A stretch of 64,000 bases of DNA from Odontesthes bonariensis (GCF_027942865.1 NC_134522.1:30429349-30493348), one strand, 5' to 3'; positions 1 to 10,259 are shown, numbered from the stretch's first letter. Made by a program: numbers and translations. The notes: generated by a model from the sequence alone, not told the origin.

Positions 1-504
1 ATTCAATAAAGAGAAATATGCAGCTGAACCTAAATAAAACTTGAACAGAGAACTTACAGGAGAGGTTTTTAATGCTTTTATGCATCAATCTTTACTTCAT
101 TAGCTCCCTCCATGGGATTCAAATTTGGAACATTTTCCTAATAAAAGAAAAAGATGTCAAGGCTCAGAAAGCACCTTTATTATTCTTCTACTCTGTAATA
201 TGTAGAATCCATAAACTCATTTATCACCAGCTCTATCAGCATGGAGAGAATCCCCTTTTCTCCCAAAAGATCCCAGGTGCTGCTCCTGAGGTGTTTCTGT
301 AAGTTTATCACACCAGCTGGTGAAATGAAATGAGTCCCTCTACAGTTGTTATATCAGCTGAGATTCAAACTAAAAGACACATTTTGTGTCTGAAACTGTG
401 AGAGACTGTTAGAGTGGGACTGAAAGCAGATTCAGAGGGTTGTGATGGATGTGTTTCCACCCAAATGATCTGATAACTGTCAGAGATGCAGCAGTGCTAC
501 TTTA

Positions 505-905
505 GGCTGCGGCTACACGAAGACGTTTTTCACTGTAAACGATACTTTTTCTTATCGTTTGGCTGTCGCGGCCACACGGAGCCGGCGTTCCCACTACCCC
601 AAAACGATAGTTTTTGAGAACGGGTTCCAGAGTGGGAAGATTTGAAAACGAGGTCGTTTTGTTTCCATTGTTACAGCGAAAACGTTTTTGCGTCAGTCAA
701 ACGTTGACGCTGTGAGCCAATTTTAACACTTCTCTATTGTCTCACAGCGTGGCGTGACACAGTGGCGTGTGTACTGCATCGTTTCATCGTTTTCATCCGT
801 TTTCGTCTGGACCTGAGTCTTTACCGCAGCGTTGCCGTGTGGTCGCAAGAATTTTCGTACCCGTTTTAAAAAAAAACCTTGTTTCGTTTTCGTGTAGCCG
901 TAGCC
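505..905. mobile_element. 401-bp MITE with TTA target duplication
   Basis: The ends are inverted repeats of about 21 bp (GGCTGCGGCTACACGAAGAC against the complement of the right end). TTA flanks both sides (502-504 and 906-908). Copy B carries the uninterrupted site CTTTAGAAG, so the insertion boundaries are seen directly. A 3-bp TTA duplication fits the PIF/Harbinger superfamily. There is no transposase. The same element lies in copy C, and an inverted relative splits the retrovirus at 24939-26084. Confidence 0.8.
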
Positions 906-1597
906 TTAGAAGCTGCAGTTATTGGACACAATGAAACCATCTCTGTGGCTCAGAGGAAAACTGAGCAGCAAATGTTGTCAGTCTAAAGCTGAAATACTAA
1001 AGAATACTGCTCCTTATGTGGAACAAACCAAACTCCAGAGAAGCTGGAAGCACCACTGCGACTGAACTTGTGACATCATCACAGTTTACGCAGCTTCCTC
1101 CAACATCTATGTCTCTTGAGGCCTTTACAAAATATATTTCTGACACTGATTTTTCTGATGAAGTGCTTTGTTTTATTGCCACTTAAATGAAGCAAACAAT
1201 GCCCTTATTGTTTAAACTGCACCAACGTTGATTTATCTCTGTAATATCTTGTGTTCTGTTCTGGGTGTTCATTCATTACAGATTGTCCAAATAGTGAAAT
1301 CTAAGTGAAAAGAAGCCCTGATATAAAGCAGAACTATTCATGATAAATGCTCTTAACCTGTTGTAGTTTCAGTGAATGTGATCAACACTCTGCAGCTGGT
1401 GTATTTAAGGTGATTTCTATAGTTTATATAGAATTATTCTATAGTTTATATAACTTACAAATGAGGATATAAAGATGCAGCTAACAGCAAAGCTACATAG
1501 AAGGGAAAGTATCAGCCAGGCTCTGTCAGAGGTGACAGTGTAGAAACAGAGTGCAGCATAGAGGGAAGTACAGGTTAAGTGGTAGATTACATTTCTG
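906..1597. other. Duplicated DNA without a recognisable gene
   Basis: AT-rich sequence shared with copies B and C. I see no gene, RNA or transposon here. Short open frames are not supported by any codon or motif signal. Confidence 0.5.
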
Positions 1598-1670
1598 CAC
1601 CTGAACAGGGACTTGAACCCTGGACCCTCAGATTAAAAGTCTGATGCTTTACCAACTGAGCTATCCAGGC
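1598..1670 (-). tRNA. tRNA-Lys (UUU), copy A
   Basis: A 73-nt cloverleaf on the minus strand. The acceptor arm GCCTGGA pairs with TTCAGGT, the anticodon loop is CTTTTAA inside stem TCAGA/TCTGA, and the T loop is TTCAAGT. It differs from the usual vertebrate tRNA-Lys(UUU) at a few positions. Copy C (57744-57816) has the same gene, while copy B keeps only the 3' half. Confidence 0.9.
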
Positions 1671-2118
1671 CCTATGAGAGTGTGTCTGAGTGACAGCTGA
1701 CATCTGAAACACTTCCTGAGTCCAAAGCTGTGACGCTGTTTTCTGAACAAACGCCTGGTTGATGTGAACTTGTGTTGCAGCCACTGAGCATAAAGAAGAA
1801 GGCCTTCATGGAGGGAAACAGGGAGTTAAGGAGGAGTGTGAAGAAAAAAGGAAGAGAGCAAGTCGGTGGGAAACTATCTGCAGCAGAACAGTGTGAGGGA
1901 TGTGTGGTCAGGAATGGAAAAGCTCACAGGCTTTGGGATAATGTGGGATCAGACAGATGGAAGAGTTCAGACAAACTCAGCATGCTGCTGCCTCCTGCTA
2001 CAGACCTCACTTTCTCCATGTACCAACAGCTTCCCTGTCACACCTCAGCACATCTACATGAAACTATCACATCTATAGGAAAATAAACTATCGCCTCATC
2101 TGCATACAAACAAAAGAG

Positions 2119-2240
2119 ATGATTGTGGATTTTAGGAGGAGCAGCAGGCAGCTGAACACCGTCTCCATCCTCGGTGAAGAGGTGGTTGAGGATTACAGAT
2201 ACCTGAGGGTTCACCTGGACAGCAGACTGGCCTGGAAATG
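2119..2240 (+). pseudogene. LINE reverse-transcriptase C-terminal relic, left part
   Basis: Codons read MIVDFRRSSRQL, then a stretch resembling the usual 'valine-YRYLRVHLDSRL-W' end of fish LINE reverse transcriptases. The relic is cut at 2240 by the younger LINE (2241-7155) and resumes at 7156. The uninterrupted version is at 58265-58456 in copy C. It is a nested LINE-in-LINE arrangement. Confidence 0.6.
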
Positions 2241-2538
2241 TAATAATAATAATAATTTTATTTATAAAGCACATTTTCATACATAGAATGCAGCTCAAAG
2301 TGCTCTAACAATAAAAGAATTAAAAAAAACAAATTAAAAGCAACAAAGAATAGAGCACAGTGACACAAGAAATAAGGTTAAAAAAAAAAAAAAAAAAAAA
2401 AAGGTAATGAAAATTAAAATCAAACTTATTAAAATAAATATTTAAAAACCAATACAGAGATTAAACAAATTTCACACAAATTGACTAAAAAACAGCGGGG
2501 AACAGAAAAAAAGAGTGTTGATAGACGAATGACGGCAG

Positions 2539-5334
2539 CTAAGGGAATGCAAGTGTAAAAAGATGTGTTTTGAGCTGTTTCTTAAAAGTGTCCACAGAGG
2601 GGGCTGTTCTAATATGCAAGGGGAGGGAATTCCATTTTTTGGGTGCGTAAAACTCAAATGCGGCTTCACCAATCTTTTTTGGTGGGGGAGGTGGAATTTT
2701 CAGGAGTTTGGAGTCAGCTGACCTGAGGGAACGGGTAGGGGTGTAAAAGGACAGTATGTCAGAGATGTATGGAGGGGCGAGACCGTTTAGGGCCTTGAAC
2801 ACTGTTAAAAGAACTTTAAAATCGATTCTGTAAGGTATAGGCAGCCAATGTAAGGCTGCCAGGACAGGGGTAATATGCTCTCTCTTCCTGGTCCTTGTAA
2901 GCAATCGTGCCGCACTATTCTGTAAGAGTTGTAGCTTATCAAGTATTTTTTTTGGGAGACCAGTGAAGAGTGCATTACAGTAATCGATTCTGCTGGTCAC
3001 AAAGGCGTGCAAAAGTTTTTCAGCATCTTGAATGGAGACATATACACGCACCTTGGCAATGTTTCTAAGATGGAAATAGGCAGATCTGATAATGTTGTTA
3101 ATATGGGGACGGAAGCTCAGGTCGGGGTCAAAGATCACGCCAAGGCTGGTAACAGTGTCTTTAGCGTGCACTTTTAAGTCACCAAGGCAATGGTGAAGTG
3201 CTTGGCGTTTATCCGGGGGGCCGATCAGTAAAACTTCTGTTTTTTCCTCGTTTAGCTTTAAGAGGTTACTGTTCATCCACTTGGTGATGGCGCAGAGGCA
3301 GGTGGATATAGCAGAGATGGTGGTGGAATGGTTTGGCTCGATGGCGATATATAATTGGGTGTCGTCCGCATAACTGTGGAAATCAATGTTGTGCTCCCTG
3401 ATGACACTGCCCAGGGGTAGCATGTATAGGGAGAAGAGGAGAGGGCCTAGGCAGCTTCCCTGAGCAACACCAAAGGGCACATCGTATTTGCTGGACACAT
3501 GATCTCCGATGCTGACTAAAAAAGTTCTGTCTGTGATGTACGATTTGAACCAGTTTAAGGCATGGCCGGACAGTCCCACCCATGATTCAAGGCGGTGTAA
3601 AAGTAGACTATGGTCTAATGTGTCGAATGCGGCACTAAGGTCCAGGAGAATCAGGGCTGACACCTTGTTTGCAGCAGTGTTGCGTCTGAGGTCACTGGTT
3701 ATTTTGGTCAGAGCTGTTTCAGTGCTGTGGTTTGCTCTGAACCCAGATTGGAATTTTTCCAGAATGTCATTTTCGGAAAGGAATGCGTTTAATTGTTTAA
3801 AAACTGCTTTTTCTAGGATTTTGCTGAGGAAGGGAAGGTTGGAGATGGGTCTGTAATTGTTGAGGATGCTTTGGTCCAGGTTTGCTTTTTTCAAGAGTGG
3901 TTTGACTATAGCTGTTTTGAACGAGTTGGGAAAAATGCCAGTGAGAATGGAGCTGTTAATAATATCAAGTATGTATGGTGAGAGACAGCTAAAAATGTTT
4001 TTCAGGAAAAAAGTGGGAATAGGGTCGAGGCTGCAGGTTGACTGTTTGCTGTCCTTGATTAATTTATAGAGATCGTCCTCGGTGATCGGGCTAAAATATG
4101 GGAGGCTGGGCGGCTTTCGGAGAGGGTCTGGTGAGATGTCGTTGGGGACAGAGTCCCCAATCCCTTCCCGGATGTCGACTATCTTCTTAATAAAAAATGC
4201 TGCAAATTCCTCGCATTTTTCAGTTGACGCTGTGGTGAGGAGATCGTTTGTTGGAGTGGGTTTTAGGAGGTGGTCAATGGTGGAAAATAGAACTCTGGCG
4301 TTATTTTTATTGTCCGTTATGATTCGGGAAAAATAAGCTTTTCTTTCCAGGCGTACAGCATTGTTATAGATGGAGATCTTTTCTCTGAGGGACACTCTGT
4401 GAACTTCTAACTTGGTTTTCCTCCAGAGTCGTTCAGTAGCTCTGCATTGTCTCTTTAAAGCTCGAAGTGAATCATTTATCCATGGTGAAATTTTAGCTCT
4501 AGTCCTCGTTTTTGTTTTAATTGGTGCTACTTCGTCTATAAAATTCCTTAAACTTGTGTTAAAACTATCGACCATTTCATTGGGTGTATGGTGGCCATTT
4601 AAAATATCAGTGGACTTAATGAGGTCACTGATTTTTTGCTCCGCAAGCGCGTTGAGACAGCGTTTGCGAATAACGCAGTTATTAGCGGTGGCTGTTGACA
4701 GGGAGAACTCGAATAGCACACAATAGTGGTCAGAGATTCCGACGTCCGTGACAGAGATGTTTGCAACGCTAGATGCGTGTGAAATGAGTAGGTCAAGCGT
4801 ATTTCCTTTGAGGTGGGTTGGGTCGGATACGTTCTGGACTAACCCGAAATCGTCTAAAATGGATAAAAACTCTTTGGCGAACGTGTCACCTGCCTTATTT
4901 ACATGGACATTAAAATCTCCAGCAATAATAACTCTGTCATGGTTTGTGACTACCTCAGATAGGAAAGTGGAAAAATCGGAAAGGAAAGACTGAGAAGGTT
5001 TGGGTGGGCAGTAGAGGGCAACAATAATTAGTCTGTGGTCTGTATTGACTTTCAATGCCAGGTATTCAAAAGAGGGGAAAGCGCCTAGATTTATCTGGCT
5101 GCATGTGAACTTGTCATCGAAGAGAATGGCCACGCCACCTCCTTTTTTTTTTTGTCTTGTGGCATAATGGAAATTGTAGTTGGGGGGGCAAGTCTCGATG
5201 AGAGTCACTGATCCGTTATCATTCAGCCATGTTTCGGTGAGGAACATAAAATTAATGTTACCATCCGAAATGAGCTGATTTACGGCAAAGCTCTTGTTAG
5301 TCAGAGAGCGTACGTTTAGTAGCGCAGCTTTCAC
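2539..5334 (-). CDS. LINE ORF2: endonuclease and reverse transcriptase
   Basis: A 931-codon frame with no internal stop. It makes the protein that nicks target DNA and copies the element's RNA. The N-terminal ~220 residues are an apurinic-type endonuclease (NVRSLTNK, LTETWL, AGDFNVHV, GISDHYCVLFE). The reverse transcriptase occupies roughly residues 400-700, with LLDLSAAFDTLDH, GVAQGSCLGPLLF and the catalytic SYADDTQLYI. The C-terminal part has the conserved HAFVTSRIDYCNALFTGLP and LHWLPIPYRIDFKV blocks of L2/CR1-type elements. Length is normal for the group. The frame sits 3' of ORF1 with ~220 bases between the two stop/start boundaries. An intact frame and absence from copy C suggest a fairly recent insertion. 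Whether the first Met is the true start is not certain. Confidence 0.92.
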   Translation of the reverse strand: MKAALLNVRSLTNKSFAVNQLISDGNINFMFLTETWLNDNGSVTLIETCPPNYNFHYATRQKKKGGGVAILFDDKFTCSQINLGAFPSFEYLALKVNTDHRLIIVALYCPPKPSQSFLSDFSTFLSEVVTNHDRVIIAGDFNVHVNKAGDTFAKEFLSILDDFGLVQNVSDPTHLKGNTLDLLISHASSVANISVTDVGISDHYCVLFEFSLSTATANNCVIRKRCLNALAEQKISDLIKSTDILNGHHTPNEMVDSFNTSLRNFIDEVAPIKTKTRTRAKISPWINDSLRALKRQCRATERLWRKTKLEVHRVSLREKISIYNNAVRLERKAYFSRIITDNKNNARVLFSTIDHLLKPTPTNDLLTTASTEKCEEFAAFFIKKIVDIREGIGDSVPNDISPDPLRKPPSLPYFSPITEDDLYKLIKDSKQSTCSLDPIPTFFLKNIFSCLSPYILDIINSSILTGIFPNSFKTAIVKPLLKKANLDQSILNNYRPISNLPFLSKILEKAVFKQLNAFLSENDILEKFQSGFRANHSTETALTKITSDLRRNTAANKVSALILLDLSAAFDTLDHSLLLHRLESWVGLSGHALNWFKSYITDRTFLVSIGDHVSSKYDVPFGVAQGSCLGPLLFSLYMLPLGSVIREHNIDFHSYADDTQLYIAIEPNHSTTISAISTCLCAITKWMNSNLLKLNEEKTEVLLIGPPDKRQALHHCLGDLKVHAKDTVTSLGVIFDPDLSFRPHINNIIRSAYFHLRNIAKVRVYVSIQDAEKLLHAFVTSRIDYCNALFTGLPKKILDKLQLLQNSAARLLTRTRKREHITPVLAALHWLPIPYRIDFKVLLTVFKALNGLAPPYISDILSFYTPTRSLRSADSKLLKIPPPPPKKIGEAAFEFYAPKKWNSLPLHIRTAPSVDTFKKQLKTHLFTLAFP

Positions 5335-5553
5335 AGTCAGAGTGGCTGTGGAGTTGGGAGAGTTTGTGCGTACAGGAGTCCGGAGGTTTTGTAGGCTGGG
5401 TCGTTGTATGATGGCTCCAGGGATCGTAGGGGGTCTGTTGCTAATTCTAGTCGGGATTGGGTAACAGAGGGGTGTGTGCCGAGAGGGGGGGCATGGGGAC
5501 GGTGAAGTGACAGTGGAGGGCAGGTCAGGTGGGTTTGGGGGGCAGTTGACTAG

Positions 5554-7141
5554 TCAGTCTGAAAAAGGGGGGATTTGTGAGAGGTGATTTGTGAGATTTG
5601 TTATCAATTTCATATCTCCTGCTCTATTGGGGTGTAAACCATCAGCTTTGAGGAGGTGGGGGTTTCCCCAGAAGCTGTCGAATTGGTTCACATATTCCCT
5701 GGAGGTTGCCGTGCAAAAGTTCTGTAGCCATTTGTGTAAACTATATAACCTGCTGAAGCGCTCACAGCCGCGCCTCTGTGTTGGTATTGGTCCGGACAAG
5801 ATGCAATATTTCCCCAAGTTCTCAACAACAGAAAATAGGCTTTCGAAATCCTGTTGTAGTTTAATTGATGTTTTGTCCATGACGTCACAGGCACCCGCAT
5901 GGATGATTACTGTGCGAACGGAAGGGTGTTGTGCAAGCAAGCGTGGGATCTGTCCGATACAATCCTGGACCTTTTTTCCAGATGTACTGTAGGTAATTGC
6001 ACCAGGTAGTGCAACAAACCTCATGATAGAGTCTCCGATGCACAGAATCTCCGGAGCCCAGCTTTCCGAGTTGCTCAGCCCCCTTCGTGCGCCCAAGTGG
6101 GCGTCGCTGCAGGCTAGCTGGCTGGCTAGCACCATTTATGGTAGGTGACGGCTTGAAGCTAGTTGGAGTGCTAGCGTTTGTTGCCGCTGCGAACAGACTT
6201 CCCGAGGGCCGCGGGGGCGACTGCAGTGCGGCTGGAGAACCGTCGAACCCAGCAGTAGCGTCCGCGGCTGGTCTTGCGGGTCTCAGAGATCCCGGTGTCC
6301 TCACTGCAGCGGCGCAAGGAGCCGCAGAGGACACGGGCCTGGGTGCTGAGGTGACGGTAGCCGCAGCAGCAGAGCGCAGAGGCTTGGGATCGGAGGGCCT
6401 CTCCGGGGGCCGTGGTTTCATGGCTGGGGCAGGCGACGGGGAGACAACTGCAGCATCGGAGGACGACAAAGACGGCGTGGACATGGATGTCGGGGGCATC
6501 TCATCACCTGGAGGGATATCGATGATCACAGTGGTCGGTGACTTCACAGCGAGCTCCTCATCGAGTTCCTCACCGGCAGGGAGAGTCGGGTGTTGGAGCC
6601 GTGAGCGTTTGCTCCGCGGGGTGCTGTAACCGGGGGGGCCTGGAGGAGATGTGAGACGAGCAGGACTGGAGGAGCAACAGGAGGGCCGCTTCCTTGATCT
6701 CCTCTGCTCTTCGCGGTAATCCGCGCCGAGGTTCTGAGTCTCATCTTGCAGATCGGCAAGCGGACTGAAGCGGTTCTGTAGCTGTAGGCTTACGGTGGTG
6801 CAGGTCCCGCTCGGATGATCTGGACTACCAGCAGTGGCGTCGGATGTTGTGGATCTCTCTCTATGTGATGGCCGAGGAGTCCCTGGGTCTTGGAGCTGGA
6901 GGAGTAGAGCGTTCAGCTCTGACTGGCGACGACGCAAGTCGCCGACAAGCGTTTCGATGCTGAGTAGTTCGGATTTGATGCTGTCTATTGCAATGGATGT
7001 AGGACCTGTGGTCGAGACTCCAGAATTGGTGAGTTCAAAAACTTTTTCAATCCTGATTTCGCTTATTGCCGGTAAAGCATTGGAAAACTCTGCTTGGCTA
7101 TCCGCCACACACTCACTGCGTTTGACAGGTCTACCGGACAT
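5554..7141 (-). pseudogene. LINE ORF1 with SGNH esterase domain, frameshifted
   Basis: ORF1 starts at the ATG at 7141-7139 (MSGRPVKRSEC). A helical, probably coiled-coil stretch follows (about residues 30-90, rich in L/E/R), then a long Pro/Ser/Ala-rich region. At about 5990-6135 the reading frame must change to continue into an SGNH-type esterase. That part has the serine motif ILCIGDSIMRF near its start, an IHAGACDVM block and the Asp-His motif KADGLHPN near its end, then a stop at 5554. SGNH-type esterases are known in ORF1 of CR1/L2-group LINEs. The two parts are in different frames, so this copy's ORF1 is probably broken. A sequencing or assembly error is the alternative. Confidence 0.8.
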
Positions 7142-7155
7142 GACGAATCTTGTAG

Positions 7156-7217
7156 ACACTGAGGCTGTCTACAAGATGGGACATTCAGTAAACTATTCCT
7201 ATAACTGTATATATGCT
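7156..7217 (+). pseudogene. LINE reverse-transcriptase relic, right part
   Basis: Continuation of the relic at 2119-2240 after the LINE insertion. It reads on as ACACTGAGGCTGTCTAC, matching copy C at about 58388. It then runs into a stop at about 7219. Confidence 0.55.
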
Positions 7218-7219
7218 AA

Positions 7220-8121
7220 CTGAGTTGGCATGGGTTGGTGCACTAAACACATGTTACAGAGTTTAATATTTCTGCATCTTTTAGTAAAAACAGGAAAGAA
7301 TGAGTGTATATTTCCAGCCAAATTCCCAATAAAGCTGCTCTCATCCACATATTTTTCTGTTTCTTCTGTCAGACGGCTAAACTGAAAATCAGCGCATTAA
7401 GACTACGTGTCAACTCGTGGCCACTTAAAGCATGTCCAGACTGTCGCTCTGCTCTAATAAAATCCTGATTTTGTAACCGCAGCCTCATGTGAGAAAATCC
7501 CCCTTCAGGTGACTTAAAGACAACATGTTGGCAGCGATTTCAGCTGCACTTACATGCAGCGTGATGTCCCACAGAGAAAGTTAGAGGCAGCAGAATGTCA
7601 TGAAGGTTCCCTACACAGTCTATCCCGTGCATGTACGCTGGGACAACATGGTGGTCCAGTTAAATGGACGAGTACACCTGGAACTGAAGCTGGACTTACC
7701 TGTGCATGCAAGCGTTCTGAATGTCCTGATCAAGATAAAAATATGTAACATACAGAACAAAAAGCATCCATCTCCAGCTGAAAACATGAAACCTGCAGAC
7801 TACAAATAAAATGTTCCACTGGGGACACCGACCCAAGTTGGTTTTTAGGAGGAAATTTCATAAAAATCCTCAAAACCAGTTTTTCTCAGTGTGCAGACTT
7901 CAGGTTTTTGTTTTAAGTTTTGTACAAAGAAAATATAATGTAACCTCTCTTCAATGCATATTCAGAACTTATTTAAATCTCTTCCAGAAAAACTCTTGTT
8001 TTGATCATTTTCTTTAAAATAAAGATTTTTAAAAAGCTATTTGACCATGTGCTTTGTTTTACAGAGCTTTTTACTCAACTCATCTTCTTTCCAGAACACA
8101 ACCATGACAGCACACACCTGA
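7220..8121. other. Duplicated DNA without a recognisable gene
   Basis: Present in copy C; copy B begins to match again at about 32751. A 69-codon frame at 7600-7809 is open in all three copies, but the copies are nearly identical and it resembles no protein I know. I treat this as non-coding. Confidence 0.45.
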
Positions 8122-8193
8122 AGGTTCCACTGAGATTTGAACTGGGATCACTGGATTCAGAGTCCAGAGTGCTGACCTTTACACCATGGAACC
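8122..8193 (-). tRNA. tRNA-Gln (CUG), copy A, T arm weakened
   Basis: A 72-nt tRNA on the minus strand. The acceptor begins GGTTCCA and ends GGAACC, and the anticodon loop holds CTG (ACTCTGAATCC context). The T arm is CCCAG/CTCAG around loop TTCAAAT, with two mismatched pairs, so this copy may be decaying. Copy C has one mismatch fewer. Copy B has lost the gene through a deletion. Confidence 0.72.
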
Positions 8194-8341
8194 CCTTCCA
8201 CAGTCAATTTACGCTCTCAGTCATGCAAATGCTTTTCAATAAAAGGGTTTTAGCAACGTGTTTTTTTGTTAATTTTTCAGTGATACTCTTACAGCTTGTA
8301 TTCTCAGAACTGGCACGACAGTCAAGCAACACATTCTGTAT

Positions 8342-8409
8342 CTTTGCTGGTCAAAGGTTACAATCCGCCTGTCAAGCGGAGGAACAGGGTTTGATTCCTT
8401 GACCAAAGG
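8342..8409 (+). pseudogene. tRNA-Asp-like gene with short D arm, copy A
   Basis: The sequence resembles tRNA-Asp(GUC) from the anticodon arm (CCGCCTGTCAAGCGG) through the T arm (CAGGGTTTGATTCCTTG). Possible acceptor strands are CTTTGCT and ACCAAAG, with one mismatch. The D arm is about four bases short. Copy C has TTCGATT in the T loop and is closest to a real tRNA. It could be a tRNA pseudogene or a tRNA-derived repeat. Confidence 0.45.
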
Positions 8410-8629
8410 TTGCCATTTTCGCTCAGCAGCTTGGGATTCGTCAAAGTCCATTTCACATCTTAGCATCAGAAAATCTTTTGAAAACCTGCAAAAATTGACT
8501 TTACATGTCAAGAATAGCAGATGAGGCTCCCCTCCTATCCATAATTATGAATATGTTGATGTTGCTATCATTAAGGTGCAGTCATACATCTTCACACAAG
8601 GATGAAATAAATAAAGGAGGAGCAAGCAA

Positions 8630-8702
8630 TGTTTCCGCCCAGTTTTGAATTGAGGACCTTTGCCGTGTGAGGTGAATGTGATAACCGCTACACTACGGAA
8701 AC
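8630..8702 (-). tRNA. tRNA-Val (CAC), copy A, probably degenerate
   Basis: A 73-nt minus-strand tRNA with acceptor GTTTCCG/CGGAAAC and anticodon CAC. Two pairs are lost in the anticodon stem and one in the T stem (CTCAA/CTGGG), so it may be a pseudogene. The copy-C version keeps a good T arm. Confidence 0.65.
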
Positions 8703-8810
8703 TGGTACCATGCCAATGCAATAGTGTTCCGGGAGCCAAAGAATGAGGTAAGTTTTGTTGCTAGCGGAAAGAGATACTCTTACAGCTTGTATTCTCAGAT
8801 TTGCTCTGTA

Positions 8811-8920
8811 TGAATGAATTGGATTCATTCTGATCATAATTACAATGAACTGAACTCCAATTGGCTTGAATTGGACTTTATTATTGAAGTGACCTGAGAT
8901 GACATTTGTTGTAATTGTAA
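8811..8920 (+). repeat. L2-type LINE 3' UTR fragment, copy A
   Basis: The sequence around TTGAATTGGACTTTATTATT and GAGATGACATTTGTTGT is the reverse complement of the 3' UTR of the L2 insertion at 35166-36411. Only the 3' end of the element is left. Confidence 0.6.
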
Positions 8921-9412
8921 TAGTTTATTTTGGCAACATTTTAAAACAAACTGACATTATTCTGTCTTGGGAAACACTGCTGGTGGAAAACATGATGCTG
9001 GCTGCTGTAAAACTGGCAGAAGTGGACCTTCCAACGTGACAGTGACAGGAAGTAATCAGCTGAAGTCGTCCAGAGATTAACAGAGAACACAAATCAACAT
9101 TCTGGAATCCGGACTTCACTTCCATCCAGAGTCTGGTTGGAACCACAGACCAGAAGAGACAGAACAGAAGCCTTCACAAAGCTGTGATGTCATCACTGTA
9201 GTGACATCACAATCGATGTCATCTCTGATCTTGTTTGACATCACAAAGTTTATACAGGCCAGACATTTTCACTGCTTTTTCACAGCTGGTCAGGAGTTTA
9301 TCTGAAGAAAAACGTCCAGTTTTTGAAGCATATTTGAAAGTCACAGCAAACGGTTTTCACATCGCCTAAAAAACACTTAATTATTATCTTAAATAGTCAT
9401 TTTAACAAGCAC

Positions 9413-9655
9413 TTAGAAACAACGCTTACTGTTTCCCTTCCTTAAGAACGGCTTCCTGACAGCCACCCTTCCATGGAGCCCATTTCTGATGAGGCTTGGG
9501 CCAAAAGCAGATGGATCAGCTGAAGGTCCAGATGCATCTCTCAGCTCCTGTGTCAGGTCTTTGCTGGATTTTATCCTCTTTCTTAAGGACATCACTCCCA
9601 GATATTGTTCATCTTCTGTAGATAGTTTTTTATGTCTGACACGTCTTCTTTTGTC
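9413..9655 (-). pseudogene. Tc1-type transposase fragment, copy A
   Basis: The minus strand encodes a stretch with KLSTEDEQYL, SSKDLTQELRDASG, SLIRNGL and GRVAVRKPFLRKGN. This is the paired helix-turn-helix region of Tc1/mariner transposases, ending at a stop at 9413. The catalytic DDE part is absent. The open frame runs on past 9655 into sequence antisense to the zinc-finger fragment, which I do not count as transposase. Confidence 0.75.
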
Positions 9656-9791
9656 CTCCACTTGTCCAGTTTCCTCAAATGGAAACACTGCAGAGCAAGA
9701 CGCTGGAGCAGATTCTGGCAGGCGCTGACGCTCAGAACTGTGACAGCGACACAAAGGAAGCTCATTTAGAAACACCTCCTGGGACGTCTGA

Positions 9792-10259
9792 GGAGAGCCC
9801 ATCTGCACCTGTTCAAAACGTGGCAAAGAAAGCCCTCATGTGTGCCCCGTTTGCTCTAAAGCATTTGATTGTGTCAGAACACTGAACAGACACATACAGT
9901 GCCACACGGACGATCGGCCCTATCACTGCATCCACTGCAACAAGCATTTTAAACACATGCACGGGCTGAAAAGACACCAGATTTACGCCATTTGCCAGAA
10001 GAAGAGCACCCGTTTCTTTTGGAGAAAAGAGTCAAGAGCAGAAGTGAGCGGCACCGACCACCAACAGGGGTCGTCGCTGAAGATACCCGTGTGGTGCTCA
10101 AACTGTGGCAAACACTTCCAGTACCCGTCCGCCCTGAAGGAGCACCAGGAGAACCTCGTGGAAATGAGGGACCTCATGAAATGTGACGACTGCAGGAAGG
10201 AATTCAAGAGCATGACGATGCTCAACGTGCACCAGAGGATTCACGAGCCGCTGTACTGA
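9792..10259 (+). CDS. C2H2 zinc-finger protein, terminal exon or fragment, copy A
   Basis: The frame encodes a C-terminal zinc-finger block that would bind nucleic acid in the nucleus. Finger 1 is VCPVCSKAF...HIQCH (C2H2). Finger 2 is YHCIHCNKHF...HQIYAIC (C2HC). Finger 3 is WCSNCGKHF...H and lacks its second histidine. Finger 4 is MKCDDCRKEF...HQRIH (C2H2). The stop is at 10257-10259 after HEPLY. Upstream in this frame are three TGA codons (about 9724-9791), although the text around them still reads protein-like. A TTGTCCAG splice-acceptor-like site lies at 9668. It may be a last exon with a frame break, or a pseudogene. Copy C has the same structure with one Asp-to-Asn change. Confidence 0.55.
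   Translation, partial: GEPICTCSKRGKESPHVCPVCSKAFDCVRTLNRHIQCHTDDRPYHCIHCNKHFKHMHGLKRHQIYAICQKKSTRFFWRKESRAEVSGTDHQQGSSLKIPVWCSNCGKHFQYPSALKEHQENLVEMRDLMKCDDCRKEFKSMTMLNVHQRIHEPLY

Larger units (their letters stand above)
2241..7155 (-). mobile_element. Near-full-length CR1/L2-group LINE
   Basis: A two-ORF non-LTR retrotransposon on the minus strand, absent from the matching place in copy C. Its 3' end is at the left and finishes in a (TAA/ATT)n tail, as L2/CR1-type elements do. Its 5' end sits only about 14 bases before the ORF1 start, so little 5' UTR is left. Compared with the empty site in C, two bases (CA) are missing at the target and no target duplication is visible. It carries an esterase-type ORF1 and an endonuclease/reverse-transcriptase ORF2. 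A poly-A run lies at about 2381-2402. Confidence 0.92.

Noticed and set aside
72-302. A 76-codon frame present in all three duplication copies (72, 31558, 56213)
   Set aside because: The copies are nearly identical overall, so an open frame in each is not evidence of selection. It resembles no protein family.
5591-6629. Forward-strand frames of 133-180 codons opposite the LINE ORF1
   Set aside because: They are antisense shadows of the Pro/Ala-rich, GC-rich ORF1 and esterase region.
7600-7809. A 69-codon frame identical in copies A, B and C
   Set aside because: Same reasoning as above. No known domain, and the overlapping frame is equally open.
9720-9791. Selenocysteine recoding of the three TGA codons before the zinc fingers
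   Set aside because: No SECIS-like structure was looked for successfully downstream. Zinc-finger proteins are not selenoproteins, and decay or an alternative start is simpler.
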